Below are positions 16,308 through 26,511 of a stretch of DNA of 64,000 nt, one piece after another. Within the stretch, counting starts at the first letter, position 1. Every line of letters starts with the position of its first letter. The stretch comes from Roseburia sp. 499 (lineage in GTDB: Bacteria > Bacillota > Clostridia > Lachnospirales > Lachnospiraceae): the NCBI RefSeq assembly GCF_001940225.2, contig NZ_CP135164.1, forward strand, positions 1,550,001 through 1,614,000, given 5' to 3'. The position numbers and the translations under genes are program-made. The notes beneath the pieces are model-generated. The model saw only the letters and a program-made list of their open reading frames with translations. It ran no database searches and was not told the DNA's origin.

Positions 16308-17978
16308 TTAGAATAATCCGGTGATGACACCATCATCATCTACATCAATATTGTAAGCTGCCGGAGCCTTTGGTAATCCTGGCATGGTCATAATAGCACC
16401 GGTTACTGCTACTACAAATCCTGCTCCCGCGGAAACATATACCTCTCTTACATTGATAGTAAATCCGGTTGGGCGTCCGAGCTTAGTCTGATCATCCGAC
16501 AGAGAATACTGTGTTTTTGCCATACATACCGGGAAACTTCCCATACCAAGTTCTTCAATTCTCTTCAATTCCTTTAATGCAGCAGGTGAATAAGTAACAC
16601 CATCTGCTCCATAAATTTCCTTTGCTACCGTTTCAATTTTTTCTGTTAAGGAAAGATTATCCTCATACAGAGGTTTAAAGTTACTCTCTTTTGTCTCAAG
16701 TGTTTCTAAAACTTTTTCTGCAAGTGCAATTCCACCTTCTCCACCCTTTTCCCAAACTTCTGAAAGGGCAAATTCACAACCACGTTCTCTACAGAACTGT
16801 TCAATATAATCTGTCTCTGCTTTCGTATCAGTAATGAAGGAATTTAAGGTTACAACTACTGGTACACCATATTTCTGAAGATTTTCAATATGTTTTTCCA
16901 GATTTACGATACCTTTTTTCAATGCATCCAGATTTTCCTCAGAAAGCTCTGCCTTTGGTACACCACCATTGTATTTTAAAGCACGGACAGTTGCCACTAA
17001 AACTACTGCATCCGGCTTTAATCCTGCCATACGACACTTAATATCCATAAATTTCTCTGCACCAAGGTCTGCACCGAAACCTGCTTCTGTAATAACATAA
17101 TCAGCAAGCTTTAATCCCATCTTGGTTGCACGTACACTATTACATCCATGAGCAATATTTGCAAATGGTCCACCATGTACAATAGCTGGTGTATGTTCTA
17201 ATGTCTGGATCAGATTTGGCTTTAATGCATCTTTTAAGAGTGCTGCCATAGAACCGGTTGCTTTCAAATCATCTGCTGTTACCGGTTTTCCATCAAAGGT
17301 ATATGCAACAATCATACGTCCCAAACGTTTCTTTAAGTCTGCCATATCATCCGCAAGACACAATACTGCCATGATTTCAGACGCTACCGTAATTACAAAA
17401 TGGTCTTCTCTTACCATTCCATCCATCTTTCTTCCAAGACCGATGACAATATTACGAAGAGAACGGTCATTCATATCCAAACAACGTTTCCATACAACCT
17501 GTCGTGGGTCAATACCAAGTTCATTTCCCTGCTGAATATGATTGTCTAACAATGCCGCTAACAGATTGTTGGCAGAAGTAATAGCATGAAAATCTCCTGT
17601 AAAATGAAGATTCAAATCTTCCATTGGAACAACCTGCGCATATCCGCCTCCCGCTGCTCCTCCTTTAATTCCAAAACAAGGTCCTAAGGATGGCTCTCTT
17701 AAGGCTAAGACTGCCTTTTTTCCAAGTTTTCCAAATGCCTGTCCTAATCCAACACTGGTAGTTGTCTTTCCTTCTCCTGCTGGGGTTGGATTAATAGCTG
17801 TTACCAAAATCAGCTTTCCATCCGGATTATTTTCTACTCTTTTCATTAATTCATCAGATAATTTTGCCTTATATTTTCCATATAACTCTAAATCATCTTC
17901 TTTAATATCAAGCTGTGCTGCCACCTCTCTGATATGTATCATTTCTGCTTCCTGTGCAATCTGAATATCTGTTTTCAT
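16308..17978 (-). CDS. fhs: Formate-tetrahydrofolate ligase
   Basis: The enzyme makes 10-formyl-THF from formate, ATP and THF. The 556-residue length fits the family, and the P-loop-like [11 protein letters not shown] lies at 64-74, with [25 protein letters not shown] substrate loop residues just after and the [10 protein letters not shown] motif mid-protein. It lies between ftsK and folD. Fhs serves purine and Met synthesis, and the Wood-Ljungdahl methyl branch where that exists; no other acetogenesis gene is in this window, so which applies cannot be said. Confidence 0.96.
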   Translation of the reverse strand: MKTDIQIAQEAEMIHIREVAAQLDIKEDDLELYGKYKAKLSDELMKRVENNPDGKLILVTAINPTPAGEGKTTTSVGLGQAFGKLGKKAVLALREPSLGPCFGIKGGAAGGGYAQVVPMEDLNLHFTGDFHAITSANNLLAALLDNHIQQGNELGIDPRQVVWKRCLDMNDRSLRNIVIGLGRKMDGMVREDHFVITVASEIMAVLCLADDMADLKKRLGRMIVAYTFDGKPVTADDLKATGSMAALLKDALKPNLIQTLEHTPAIVHGGPFANIAHGCNSVRATKMGLKLADYVITEAGFGADLGAEKFMDIKCRMAGLKPDAVVLVATVRALKYNGGVPKAELSEENLDALKKGIVNLEKHIENLQKYGVPVVVTLNSFITDTKAETDYIEQFCRERGCEFALSEVWEKGGEGGIALAEKVLETLETKESNFKPLYEDNLSLTEKIETVAKEIYGADGVTYSPAALKELKRIEELGMGSFPVCMAKTQYSLSDDQTKLGRPTGFTINVREVYVSAGAGFVVAVTGAIMTMPGLPKAPAAYNIDVDDDGVITGLF

Positions 17979-18016
17979 TTTTCATCCTCCTTCAACTCGT
18001 TCGCCTACTCATACTC

Positions 18017-20500
18017 TTAAACGTATTCGTCAATATATTCCTCAAATTCTGACATAGACATCAGAATCTTTCTAGGCTTTGTTCCTTCTTCCGGTCCAAC
18101 AACACCGGCTTCTTCTAACTGATCCATAATACGTGCTGCCCGGTTAAATCCAATCTTGAACATCCGTTGCAACATACCAATAGAGCCTTTATCCTTCTCT
18201 ATCACGAACTTTCCGGCTTCTACAAAGTAAGCATCTCTTTCATCTGTACTTCCCATACTTCCAGATGCCGAACCGCCTCCTACAGAAACACTGTTCATTT
18301 TTTCTTCTATTTCTGTATTATATACTACAGTACTCTGCTTTTTCAAAAAATCAACTACTGCTTCCACTTCGGTGTCTGAAACGAATGGTCCTTGTACACG
18401 CAAAGGCTTTTGATAACCCTGTGGATAAAACAACATATCGCCATTTCCCAGAAGTTTTTCCGCTCCATTCATATCCAGAATGGTTCTAGAATCCACACCA
18501 GAAGAAACAGAAAATGCAATTCGTGACGGCATATTTGCCTTAATCAATCCCGTAATAACATCCACAGATGGTCTCTGTGTTGCAATAATCAAATGTATTC
18601 CGGCTGCACGGGCTAACTGTGCCAATCGACAGATTGCATCTTCTACATCGCCAGGTGCAACCATCATAAGGTCGGCTAACTCGTCCACCACAATTACAAT
18701 CTGTGGCAGCTTTTGCGGCTTCGTTTCATCCTCTACATCTTTGATTGCTTCTACTTTTTGATTATATCCCTTCAAATCTCTGACCTGATATTCCGCAAAT
18801 TTTTGATATCGTTCTGTCATTTCTGCCACTGCCCAATGCAATGCGCCGGCAGCCTTCTTCGGGTCAGTCACTACCGGAATAAACAGATGCGGGATACCGT
18901 TATATACGCTTAATTCAACTACCTTCGGGTCTATAAGAATCAGCTTTACATCCTCCGGATTCGCTTTATACAAAAGACTCATAATAATGGTATTGATACA
19001 TACTGACTTTCCAGAACCGGTAGCTCCTGCAATTAATAAATGGGGCATTTTAGCAATATCTGCTACTACAACCTGACCGCCAATATCTTTTCCTGCTGTA
19101 AAACAGATATTAGACTTGTGATTCTTAAATTCCGATGACTCTATCATATCACGGAACCGTACCATAACATTTTCCTTATTTGGAACTTCGATTCCAACTG
19201 CTGCTTTTCCTGGTATTGGTGCCTCAATACGAATATCCGCTGCCGCAAGATTCAATTTGATATCATCTGCCAGATTAACAATTTTACTTACTTTTACACC
19301 CATTTCCGGTTGCAGTTCATATCGTGTTACACTTGGTCCACAGCTTACATCGGTAATGGTTACGTTAACCCCAAATGTTTTTAGTGTCTGCTGTAACTTC
19401 ATAGCGGTTTCCTGTAAATGTTTCTTGGAATCGCCCTGACTGTTTTCCCCCTTTGTCAGCAATGACACTGGTGGAAAAACATACTCTTGCCCTGATTTTT
19501 CCGGAACCGGACGCTGAATTTGTTCCATCTCCTGCTCTATCTCTGCTACATTTTCTTCTATAGATGCCTGATCTTGTTTCGGCTGTTTTGGCTTTTTATG
19601 TACTTTTTCCACTACTACAGGTTCAGGAATGACATCTTCCGGCTCAGGTTCTACCGATATCACTTCTTCAACTACCGGAACGGCTTCTTCCGGTGAAAAC
19701 AGCTTATCCCGTACTTCTGCAGAAAATACTTCCTTTTCCTCTATCGGTGGTGCTGTCAATTCACTGATATTATCTGAATGCTCCACATCCGGTGGTACTA
19801 CCCGGGTATCAATAGAAACGCCTTCTACCTTTTTGTCCATACGGCGCTTTTCACGTTCTTCTCTTCTTTGTTCCTTTATTTCCCTGCGTCTTACTGCATC
19901 TTCTTTTGCAGTATCGTATACCCTTTTACTTCCTTTTTTTACGCCTCCTAAAAAGGAACGTTCGGTCAAAAGAACCATAGAAATAATCAAAACGATAATA
20001 TCTACCACATATGTTCCAAGCTTACCAAATGCAGGACATAATACCCCTGCCAGAAGCCCACCTATGGCTCCACCACCATTTTTATTCTCCCTAGCATATT
20101 CAAAACCAGTTTTTATCGAATATACTCCGGAAGAGTCAACTACCAATTCTACAAATAAACTTAAAAACAAAATAAATAATACACCTGCAACAATTTTTAC
20201 AACTGCAACAGTATTCTTACGGTTTGACATAAAAAATGCAGTTCCTACAAATAGTGCAATGGGAAATATATATGCCATTAACCCAAATACACCAAAAAAG
20301 AAAGAACTTACCTTTGCACCTACAAAACCGCCGAATCCGAAATTACTAATAAAAAGAAGAATAGCCACTGCCAGCACAGAAAGCAAAATCACTTCATCTC
20401 TAAAATCTTGCTGTTGCTTTTTGCTATTTCTCCCCTTCTGTCCTGATGTCTTTTTCCCAGCACTTCCTTTGACAGATTTATTCTTAGGCTTTGCTGCCAT
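18017..20500 (-). CDS. ftsK: DNA translocase FtsK/SpoIIIE
   Basis: A membrane-anchored DNA pump that clears chromosome from the division or sporulation septum. After a basic N-terminus come four membrane segments, then an acidic/charged linker. The RecA-like motor has Walker A GATGSGKSVC at 492-501 and Walker B VIVVDE at 602-607, and the C-terminal winged-helix gamma domain (about 760-815) reads KOPS/SRS-type sequences. The frame is open to 20593, but AGGAGG 7 nt before the ATG at 20500 gives 827 residues starting MAAKPKNKS. tepA precedes it, as at the Bacillus spoIIIE locus, so a SpoIIIE role is likely, but a second FtsK outside the window cannot be excluded. Confidence 0.94.
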   Translation of the reverse strand: MAAKPKNKSVKGSAGKKTSGQKGRNSKKQQQDFRDEVILLSVLAVAILLFISNFGFGGFVGAKVSSFFFGVFGLMAYIFPIALFVGTAFFMSNRKNTVAVVKIVAGVLFILFLSLFVELVVDSSGVYSIKTGFEYARENKNGGGAIGGLLAGVLCPAFGKLGTYVVDIIVLIISMVLLTERSFLGGVKKGSKRVYDTAKEDAVRRREIKEQRREEREKRRMDKKVEGVSIDTRVVPPDVEHSDNISELTAPPIEEKEVFSAEVRDKLFSPEEAVPVVEEVISVEPEPEDVIPEPVVVEKVHKKPKQPKQDQASIEENVAEIEQEMEQIQRPVPEKSGQEYVFPPVSLLTKGENSQGDSKKHLQETAMKLQQTLKTFGVNVTITDVSCGPSVTRYELQPEMGVKVSKIVNLADDIKLNLAAADIRIEAPIPGKAAVGIEVPNKENVMVRFRDMIESSEFKNHKSNICFTAGKDIGGQVVVADIAKMPHLLIAGATGSGKSVCINTIIMSLLYKANPEDVKLILIDPKVVELSVYNGIPHLFIPVVTDPKKAAGALHWAVAEMTERYQKFAEYQVRDLKGYNQKVEAIKDVEDETKPQKLPQIVIVVDELADLMMVAPGDVEDAICRLAQLARAAGIHLIIATQRPSVDVITGLIKANMPSRIAFSVSSGVDSRTILDMNGAEKLLGNGDMLFYPQGYQKPLRVQGPFVSDTEVEAVVDFLKKQSTVVYNTEIEEKMNSVSVGGGSASGSMGSTDERDAYFVEAGKFVIEKDKGSIGMLQRMFKIGFNRAARIMDQLEEAGVVGPEEGTKPRKILMSMSEFEEYIDEYV

Positions 20501-20595
20501 GTTACTTCCTCCTGAATCTCTCACTGTTTGTTTCACGGGCATCAGCGCACAAGTACTTTGCTGTTTTTCTGCCCTATCCGTATATATTACCATAA

Positions 20596-21303
20596 TTATT
20601 TGAAAATGTCATTATCCCTTTTTTCGTCTATCATTTGATGAAGCTTTGTCATTGCTTCTGCAATCCCACCCACTTCATTGATAATCCCTTCTGCAACCGC
20701 CTGACTTCCTACCAAAATTGTTCCAAGATCCTTTGTCAGCATTCCTGTGTTCAACATCATCTGTTCCAAACGACTCTGTGTGGCAAAACAATGCTCTGCA
20801 ATAAAACCCGTAATTCTGTCCTGCATCTGCTGAAAATAATCATAAGTCTGTGGTGCTCCAATTACCAATCCATTTAACCTAACCGGATGAATTACCATAG
20901 TTCCGGTAGGTACAATATAGGAATAATCTGTAGACACCGCAAGTGGTACTCCAATAGAATGGCTTCCCCCAAGTACTAGAGATACTGTTGGTTTACTTAA
21001 AGAACTTATCATCTCTGCAATGGCAAGCCCAGATTCTACATCTCCACCTACCGTATTAATAATAATCATTACACCGTCAATAGAATCATCATCTTCTATT
21101 GACGCAAGTTTGGGCAAAACATGTTCATACTTAGTAGATTTTGTATTAGCAGATAAAGTTTCATGTCCCTCAATTTCTCCTATAATAGATAAAAGATGGA
21201 TTTTATGCTTGTCTTTCCCCTGCTCTAAGGTAATCTGCCCCATATCTTTGATTTCTTCATTTTCATTCTTATTTTTTTCTTGCTGCTTTAAATTTTCTTC
21301 CAT
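20596..21303 (-). CDS. tepA: ClpP-like serine protease TepA (translocation-enhancing protein)
   Basis: The ClpP-crotonase fold is visible: GGDVESGLAIAEMI, then GGSHSIG with the likely nucleophile Ser116, H139 in VIHP, and D192 as candidate third residue. The charged N-terminus (about 30 residues) lacks a signal peptide, so it should act in the cytosol. The protein is the Bacillus YmfB/TepA type, reported to assist protein translocation and perhaps to process peptides during sporulation. Position directly before ftsK/spoIIIE is the same as in Bacillus. AAAGGGAAG precedes the ATG. Confidence 0.88.
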   Translation of the reverse strand: MEENLKQQEKNKNENEEIKDMGQITLEQGKDKHKIHLLSIIGEIEGHETLSANTKSTKYEHVLPKLASIEDDDSIDGVMIIINTVGGDVESGLAIAEMISSLSKPTVSLVLGGSHSIGVPLAVSTDYSYIVPTGTMVIHPVRLNGLVIGAPQTYDYFQQMQDRITGFIAEHCFATQSRLEQMMLNTGMLTKDLGTILVGSQAVAEGIINEVGGIAEAMTKLHQMIDEKRDNDIFK

Positions 21304-21398
21304 AAAAAACTTCCCTTTCTATGCTTTCGGCTGAGCCTTTTTCACATAGTATGGGAAGTTTCTTTCAAAATTATCCGACTTTCATCAAATTCTAATAT

Positions 21399-22853
21399 TT
21401 AACATTCACCCATCAGATATTTGTATAATCCCTCATAACGGAACTTAGATGCATTCCAGGAATAATCATTTGCCATAGCCCTGTCTACCATCTGATTCCA
21501 CTGACGTTTTCGGTCAAAGTAAATGTGTTTAGAATAATTGATAATATTTAGCATTTCTTCACCGTTGTAATTTGTAAACGAAAAACCGTCTCCGGTATTT
21601 TCATATTCATTAAAAGGATGAACTGTATCCTTTAAACCACCTGTTTCACGCACAATCGGCAACGTCCCATAACGGAAAGAAATCATCTGAGTAAGTCCAC
21701 AAGGTTCAAACCGTGACGGCATCAAAAATGCATCTGCAGCAGCATAAAGTTTATGTGCTAAATCATCTGAATAACAGATATTAGCAGAAATGCGGTCCGG
21801 ATATTTCCATGCAAAATGTCGGAACATATTCTCGTACCTTGCTTCTCCGGTTCCGATTACTACAAGCTGCGTATAATCATCTACCAGACGCTCCATTACA
21901 TAATCAATTAAATCCAGTCCTTTCTGGTCTGTCAACCTGGAAACCAAACCAATCATATAACGTTTCTTATCCACAGCAAGTCCTAAGTCCTCCTGCAACC
22001 TCGTTTTATTTATTGCCTTCTTCTTGCGGAAGGTTTCTGCATTGTAATTTGCATAAATTTTCTGATCGGTCGCCGGATTATAAGCATTATAATCAATTCC
22101 ATTGACAATTCCTTGCATATCCATATGCCTTGCAGATAACAAACCATTTAAACCTTCTCCATAATAATCAGTCTGAATCTCCTGTGCATAAGTGTCGCTT
22201 ACGGTTGTAATATAATCAGCATATACCAAACCGCCTTTTAGCATATTGGCATCTTTTTTAAACTCCAATTTATCTGGGGTAAAAAGTCCTGAATGGAATC
22301 CCGTCAATCCGCGCATCGTCTTAGTATCCCAGATACCCTGAAACTTCAAATTATGAATCGTCATGATAGACTTCATTCCCCAGAAGAACATATCACCCTG
22401 AAACTCGTTTTTCAAGTATACCGGAATAAATCCGGTCTCCCAATCATGGCAATGAATGATATTCGGTTGAAAACCAATTAATGGAAGCATCGACAATACT
22501 GCCTTGTCAAAAAAAACAAACTTCTCAATATCATATCGAATATCTCCATAAGGAGTAAAACATTCAAAATAGTTACGGTTATCAATGAAATAATAAGTAA
22601 TTCCATCCATCTTGTATTGAAGGACACCTACATACTGATTCTGAATATAATTTCCGCAACTCATATAAAAATGAGTTACATACTCAAATTGATTGCGCCA
22701 ATGCTCCGGTATACAAGTGTAATTCGGAATAACCACACGAATATCCCAGTCATTCTTATCAAACTCCTTCGGCAGCGCACCGCATACATCTGCAAGTCCG
22801 CCAGTCTTGATAAAAGGTACACACTCTGATGCTGCAAAAAGAATTTTTCTCAT
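21399..22853 (-). CDS. glgA: Glycogen synthase (ADP-glucose type)
   Basis: A GT5-family enzyme that extends alpha-1,4-glucan from ADP-glucose. The N-terminal KTGGLADV (15-22) binds the nucleotide sugar; the C-terminal half has the second GT-B domain with MPSRFEPCGLTQ. The length of 484 is normal. It is 23 nt downstream of the sulfhydrylase gene and probably shares its transcript. With the debranching enzyme at 12.3-14.3 kb it supports glycogen storage, common in gut Clostridia. Other glg genes are not in the window. Confidence 0.95.
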   Translation of the reverse strand: MRKILFAASECVPFIKTGGLADVCGALPKEFDKNDWDIRVVIPNYTCIPEHWRNQFEYVTHFYMSCGNYIQNQYVGVLQYKMDGITYYFIDNRNYFECFTPYGDIRYDIEKFVFFDKAVLSMLPLIGFQPNIIHCHDWETGFIPVYLKNEFQGDMFFWGMKSIMTIHNLKFQGIWDTKTMRGLTGFHSGLFTPDKLEFKKDANMLKGGLVYADYITTVSDTYAQEIQTDYYGEGLNGLLSARHMDMQGIVNGIDYNAYNPATDQKIYANYNAETFRKKKAINKTRLQEDLGLAVDKKRYMIGLVSRLTDQKGLDLIDYVMERLVDDYTQLVVIGTGEARYENMFRHFAWKYPDRISANICYSDDLAHKLYAAADAFLMPSRFEPCGLTQMISFRYGTLPIVRETGGLKDTVHPFNEYENTGDGFSFTNYNGEEMLNIINYSKHIYFDRKRQWNQMVDRAMANDYSWNASKFRYEGLYKYLMGEC

Positions 22854-22876
22854 ATCTAACCCTCCATATCCTTATC

Positions 22877-24157
22877 TTATATGGTTGCCAATGCCTGTTT
22901 CAAATCATCTATAATATCATCTGCATTCTCAATTCCTACAGAAAGACGAATCAAATCCGGTGCAACACCTGCTTCGATTAATTGCTCATCTGTCATCTGT
23001 CTATGTGTATGACTTGCCGGATGAAGTACACAGGTTCTCGCATCTGCCACATGGGTTACAATAGCTATCATCTTAAGCTTATCCATGAATCCAACAGATA
23101 CAGCTCTTCCTCCTTTTAATCCAAAGGAAATAACCCCACAAGTTCCTGTTGGCATATATTTCTGTGCTAATTCATGATACTTATTATCCGGAAGTCCCGC
23201 ATAATTTACCCATGCAACTTTTTCATTATTGTTTAAGAACTCCGCAACCTTCTGCGCATTTTCGCAATGTCTTGGCACTCTTAAATGTAAAGTCTCCAAT
23301 CCAACATTTAATAAAAATGCATTCATTGGAGAAGGAATAGAACCTAGGTCACGCATCAACTGCGCCGTTGCTTTTGTTATGTATGCACCTTTTCCAAACT
23401 TCTTCGTATACGCAATCCCATGATAGGTTGGATCCGGCTGGGTTAATCCAGGAAACTTATCTGCATGTGCTTCCCAATCAAAATTACCACTGTCTACAAT
23501 ACAACCGCCTACAGCCATTGCGTGTCCATCCATATATTTTGTAGTAGAATGAGTTACAATATCCGCTCCCCATTCAAAAGGACGACAGTTAATTGGAGTT
23601 GCAAAGGTATTATCTACAATCAATGGTACCCCATGATCATGTGCCAATTTTGCAAACTTCTCAATATCTAGTACCACCAGTGCCGGATTTGCAATAGTCT
23701 CGGCAAACAATGCCTTTGTATTAGGCTGAAATGCCTTAGCAATCTCTTCTGCCGGAGCATCCGGGTCTACAAAAGTACAATCAATTCCTTGTTTCTTCAT
23801 AGTCGCGCCATAAAGATTAAACGTTCCACCATACACTGTCGAGGAACATACCACATGATCTCCTGCCTCGCAAATATTGAAAAGTGCATAATAATTAGCT
23901 GCCTGGCCAGAAGACGTAAGCATTGCTGCCACACCGCCCTCCAATTCACAAATTTTCTGGGCTACTGCATCATTGGTAGGATTCTGCAATCTTGTATAAA
24001 AATATCCTTCGTCCTCTAAATCAAAAAGTCTTCCCATCTGGTCACTGGTATCATATTTGAAAGTCGTACTCTGATAAATCGGAAGTACTCTCGGCTCTCC
24101 TTTTTGCGGATGCCAGCCGGACTGGATGCATTTTGTTTCCATCTTATAATCGCTCAT
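22877..24157 (-). CDS. metY: O-acetylhomoserine sulfhydrylase (Cys/Met metabolism PLP enzyme)
   Basis: A gamma-family PLP enzyme converting O-acetylhomoserine and sulfide to homocysteine. The PLP lysine is K207 in HSTTKYMDGH; SSGQAANYYALF and the late HPASHTHRQ motif distinguish the O-acetylhomoserine sulfhydrylase group. The frame is open to 24184, but AGGAGGAG precedes the ATG at 24157, giving 426 residues. A promoter sits at 24187-24216. Methionine gamma-lyase-like activity cannot be ruled out from sequence alone. Confidence 0.9.
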   Translation of the reverse strand: MSDYKMETKCIQSGWHPQKGEPRVLPIYQSTTFKYDTSDQMGRLFDLEDEGYFYTRLQNPTNDAVAQKICELEGGVAAMLTSSGQAANYYALFNICEAGDHVVCSSTVYGGTFNLYGATMKKQGIDCTFVDPDAPAEEIAKAFQPNTKALFAETIANPALVVLDIEKFAKLAHDHGVPLIVDNTFATPINCRPFEWGADIVTHSTTKYMDGHAMAVGGCIVDSGNFDWEAHADKFPGLTQPDPTYHGIAYTKKFGKGAYITKATAQLMRDLGSIPSPMNAFLLNVGLETLHLRVPRHCENAQKVAEFLNNNEKVAWVNYAGLPDNKYHELAQKYMPTGTCGVISFGLKGGRAVSVGFMDKLKMIAIVTHVADARTCVLHPASHTHRQMTDEQLIEAGVAPDLIRLSVGIENADDIIDDLKQALATI

Positions 24158-24186
24158 TTTGTCTCCTCCTGAAAGTGTATTCATTA

Positions 24187-24216
24187 ATTATAATTTTAAC
24201 ACAAGTATTAACACAA
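24187..24216 (-). promoter_or_regulatory. Promoter of the metY-glgA unit
   Basis: On the minus strand TTGTGT (24211-24216) is followed after 18 bp by TATAAT (24187-24192). No S-box or T-box leader can fit between this promoter and the gene, since only about 30 nt separate them. Confidence 0.6.
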
Positions 24217-24228
24217 GGCTAGAAAAAT

Positions 24229-26130
24229 TTACCCCTCCATTACTTTATCCATCCATTCTTCCATTCTATCCTCAATCAGCTCATACTGACATGGTCCTAT
24301 TTCTAATAAAAAACGATGAAATTCCTTGATATCAAAACCAGAACCAAGCACCTTGGATGCCTCTTTCTTTAATGACAAAATTTCCAAATATCCTACATAA
24401 TATCTTAGATATACTGTCGGTTCATCTACCATAGTATAATATATTTCTGAAATAGCTTCTTCATCTTCCCCTACATATTGCGCCAAAAATTCTGCCGTAT
24501 CTTCATAATCCCATCCATAATAGTTCACCCCTACATCAACCATACCGTAAATTGCAAAACTAAAAGAAGTATTATACTCAAAAGCCCTTGCCAAACTGCT
24601 ATTCATTCCTGAATACTTATATGAATAACAGGTTTCAATATACTGTGCCCACCCCTCACTATATCCATTAAAAGGCAATAATGACCGGAAATAATGTGGA
24701 TTCAAACTATAAAAATAGTTTGTCTGATACATATGTCCCGGAAAACCTTCATGAGCTATGGTTGGAAATAAATCCATATGCGCATATTCCTCACCCTGAT
24801 TAATATAAATCACATTTCTATTTGGATTATCAATCGGTGGTATCAGATAAAACGCAGGACTCATTGTACTTTCCAGTGACTCCGGAACATAATTCAATGT
24901 ATATTCTTCATTTACCGCCGCCGGGAAATCTTCTTCCAGAGCATCCTGCAACATTGCCAGCATTTGTTCCGGGTCATCTATAGAATACTCAAATGCTGCC
25001 ATATCATCCAAAATACTGTCGTTTGTTGCATAAAGAGATGATATTCCAAATGAACACCGTTCCATCTCTTTTTCCATCATCTCATACAGTTCATCAACCG
25101 TACGGTCAGATCCGGTATTATATCTTACAAGATATTCATAATATTCACTACCATTTTCATAATTACATAATCCTAATTTTGACTGTTCCTGCCCCTTTAT
25201 CTGAGTAAATGTATCTATCATGAGTCTGTAAGCCGGTAGCAAAGACTCCTCTACTCCTTTATCAAAAGCTGTCAAATACTGATTTTTTTCTTCTTCTGTA
25301 AGTGTTGAAAAATTATTCAATTTTTCCTCAAATACAGGTCGCAGACAATTTGGCTCTGAATTAACAAATTCATTGCACTGTTCAATCACTGTATCCAGCG
25401 AATACTCTGCAAGAGTATATCCATTTTCCATACGATATATTTCATAGTTACACAACTGTTCAACATAATCATATATGTCATTTAATAATGTAATATAATC
25501 ATCTATATTCTCTTTCTCCAGAAATTCATACTCCGAAAAAATAATCGGAAGATTTCCCTGAAGACCTGACATAGGGGCAAATGCAGACTCAAAAAGCAGA
25601 TACTCACTTCCACTAACACTAAGTTGGTCCTCCATATAGCTTTCAAAACTATCATAAATAAGCTGTTGCTCATAAGTCAGAGCATCATAATCAAACCCTT
25701 CAAGTACATCAAGCAGTTCTTCTGTTTCTGCAGTAGCTGCTTCTGTATCAAAATACGACGAAAGTTCCCCCCAGGTAACCTCAACATCTTCTATTCCATA
25801 GTTTTCCGGGTGCTCCATCAAAAAATGGGTGTCTATAATGCTATTGGACATTTCGTTTACAAATGTTTCATGCAAGAACTCTTCAAACTCTTCCTGTTCC
25901 GAAAGCTGTTCTTCTGAAAAAGTTCTTCCATCCTCATAAATAGAAAAATCATAATTATATTCTACATTCTCTTCCTCTGAAGATGCTTGTTTTTTCGATT
26001 TTTCCTGCTTCGCTGTGGACTCTTTTTTCGTGTTCTCCGATTTTCCCTGACTACTTGTACTATTTGTACATCCAGTCATAGAAATTGTAAGAATAAGTAT
26101 AATTGCAATAATTTGTTTAATTTTTTTCAT
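24229..26130 (-). CDS. DUF885 lipoprotein, HExxxxH metallopeptidase-like
   Basis: A lipoprotein signal peptide ends in ISMTGC with Cys21 as the lipidated residue, followed by a Ser/Lys/Glu-rich linker. The 633-residue body belongs to the DUF885 family, with a likely metal site H460-E-G-F-P-G-H466 and a downstream GYSEGWAQYIE motif supplying further acidic residues. The protein should be tethered to the outer face of the membrane. Peptidase activity is inferred from the metal motif; the substrate is unknown. A short palindrome (26144-26161) lies just before the ribosome site. Confidence 0.85.
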   Translation of the reverse strand: MKKIKQIIAIILILTISMTGCTNSTSSQGKSENTKKESTAKQEKSKKQASSEEENVEYNYDFSIYEDGRTFSEEQLSEQEEFEEFLHETFVNEMSNSIIDTHFLMEHPENYGIEDVEVTWGELSSYFDTEAATAETEELLDVLEGFDYDALTYEQQLIYDSFESYMEDQLSVSGSEYLLFESAFAPMSGLQGNLPIIFSEYEFLEKENIDDYITLLNDIYDYVEQLCNYEIYRMENGYTLAEYSLDTVIEQCNEFVNSEPNCLRPVFEEKLNNFSTLTEEEKNQYLTAFDKGVEESLLPAYRLMIDTFTQIKGQEQSKLGLCNYENGSEYYEYLVRYNTGSDRTVDELYEMMEKEMERCSFGISSLYATNDSILDDMAAFEYSIDDPEQMLAMLQDALEEDFPAAVNEEYTLNYVPESLESTMSPAFYLIPPIDNPNRNVIYINQGEEYAHMDLFPTIAHEGFPGHMYQTNYFYSLNPHYFRSLLPFNGYSEGWAQYIETCYSYKYSGMNSSLARAFEYNTSFSFAIYGMVDVGVNYYGWDYEDTAEFLAQYVGEDEEAISEIYYTMVDEPTVYLRYYVGYLEILSLKKEASKVLGSGFDIKEFHRFLLEIGPCQYELIEDRMEEWMDKVMEG

Positions 26131-26406
26131 TGGCTCTCCCTCCTACACAATATCTTGTGTATTATCAATATGCTTAATGGTATCATAAGTCGAATTTTGT
26201 TACAAGTCTCGATAACCGGAATTATCCTAAACCAAGATAAAAAGCCGAAGATTTCTCCTCGACTTTCCAAACACCTGTATCAATTACTCCTATACACACT
26301 ATCGGTCACGGCATGATGTATGTATGCATTTCTGGAAATGTTCATCATATAAATGGAATAATTATATCCAAATAAACTATTCTTCAGACATTACAGAAAC
26401 AAAAAT

Positions 26407-26427
26407 AGAGCCGGAAACTCCGGCTCT
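26407..26427 (-). terminator. Terminator after yebC
   Basis: AGAGCCGGA-AAC-TCCGGCTCT is a perfect 9-bp GC-rich stem. On the minus strand it is followed by ATTTTTG, and on the plus strand by TTTT. It lies about 85 nt past the yebC stop. Confidence 0.8.
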
Positions 26428-26442
26428 TTTAACTCTCATCCC

Positions 26443-26473
26443 ACTTTTAGAATCAAAAACAGATTCTAAAAGT
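26443..26473. repeat. Perfect 12-bp hairpin between yebC and its terminator
   Basis: ACTTTTAGAATC pairs exactly with GATTCTAAAAGT around the 7-nt loop AAAAACA. A further weaker pair (GTAAAAAAA with TTTTTTTAC, 26486-26516) overlaps the end of yebC. These may act as extra termination or RNA-stability structures. Confidence 0.6.
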
Positions 26474-26511
26474 AGGTCCTCGTAAAAAAAACGCTAGCAA
26501 GCTGCATTTTT

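Larger units (their letters stand above)
26131..26511. other. 381-nt gap between DUF885 lipoprotein and yebC
   Basis: No credible gene is seen. From left to right it holds the DUF885 ribosome site (AGGAGGGAG on the minus strand), the palindrome TACACAA-TATC-TTGTGTA (26144-26161), about 240 nt of AT-rich sequence with nothing recognised, and then the terminator and hairpins listed separately near yebC. The DUF885 promoter could not be placed with confidence. Confidence 0.6.

Noticed and set aside
19629..20603. A 324-codon plus-strand open frame opposite ftsK
   Set aside because: It mirrors the low-complexity N-terminal part of ftsK, has no ribosome site, and is rich in Ser/Thr as expected from an antisense frame.
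21304..21398. SigE-type promoter before tepA (CATACTAT box)
   Set aside because: The -10 looks good, but no -35 with SigE spacing is present.
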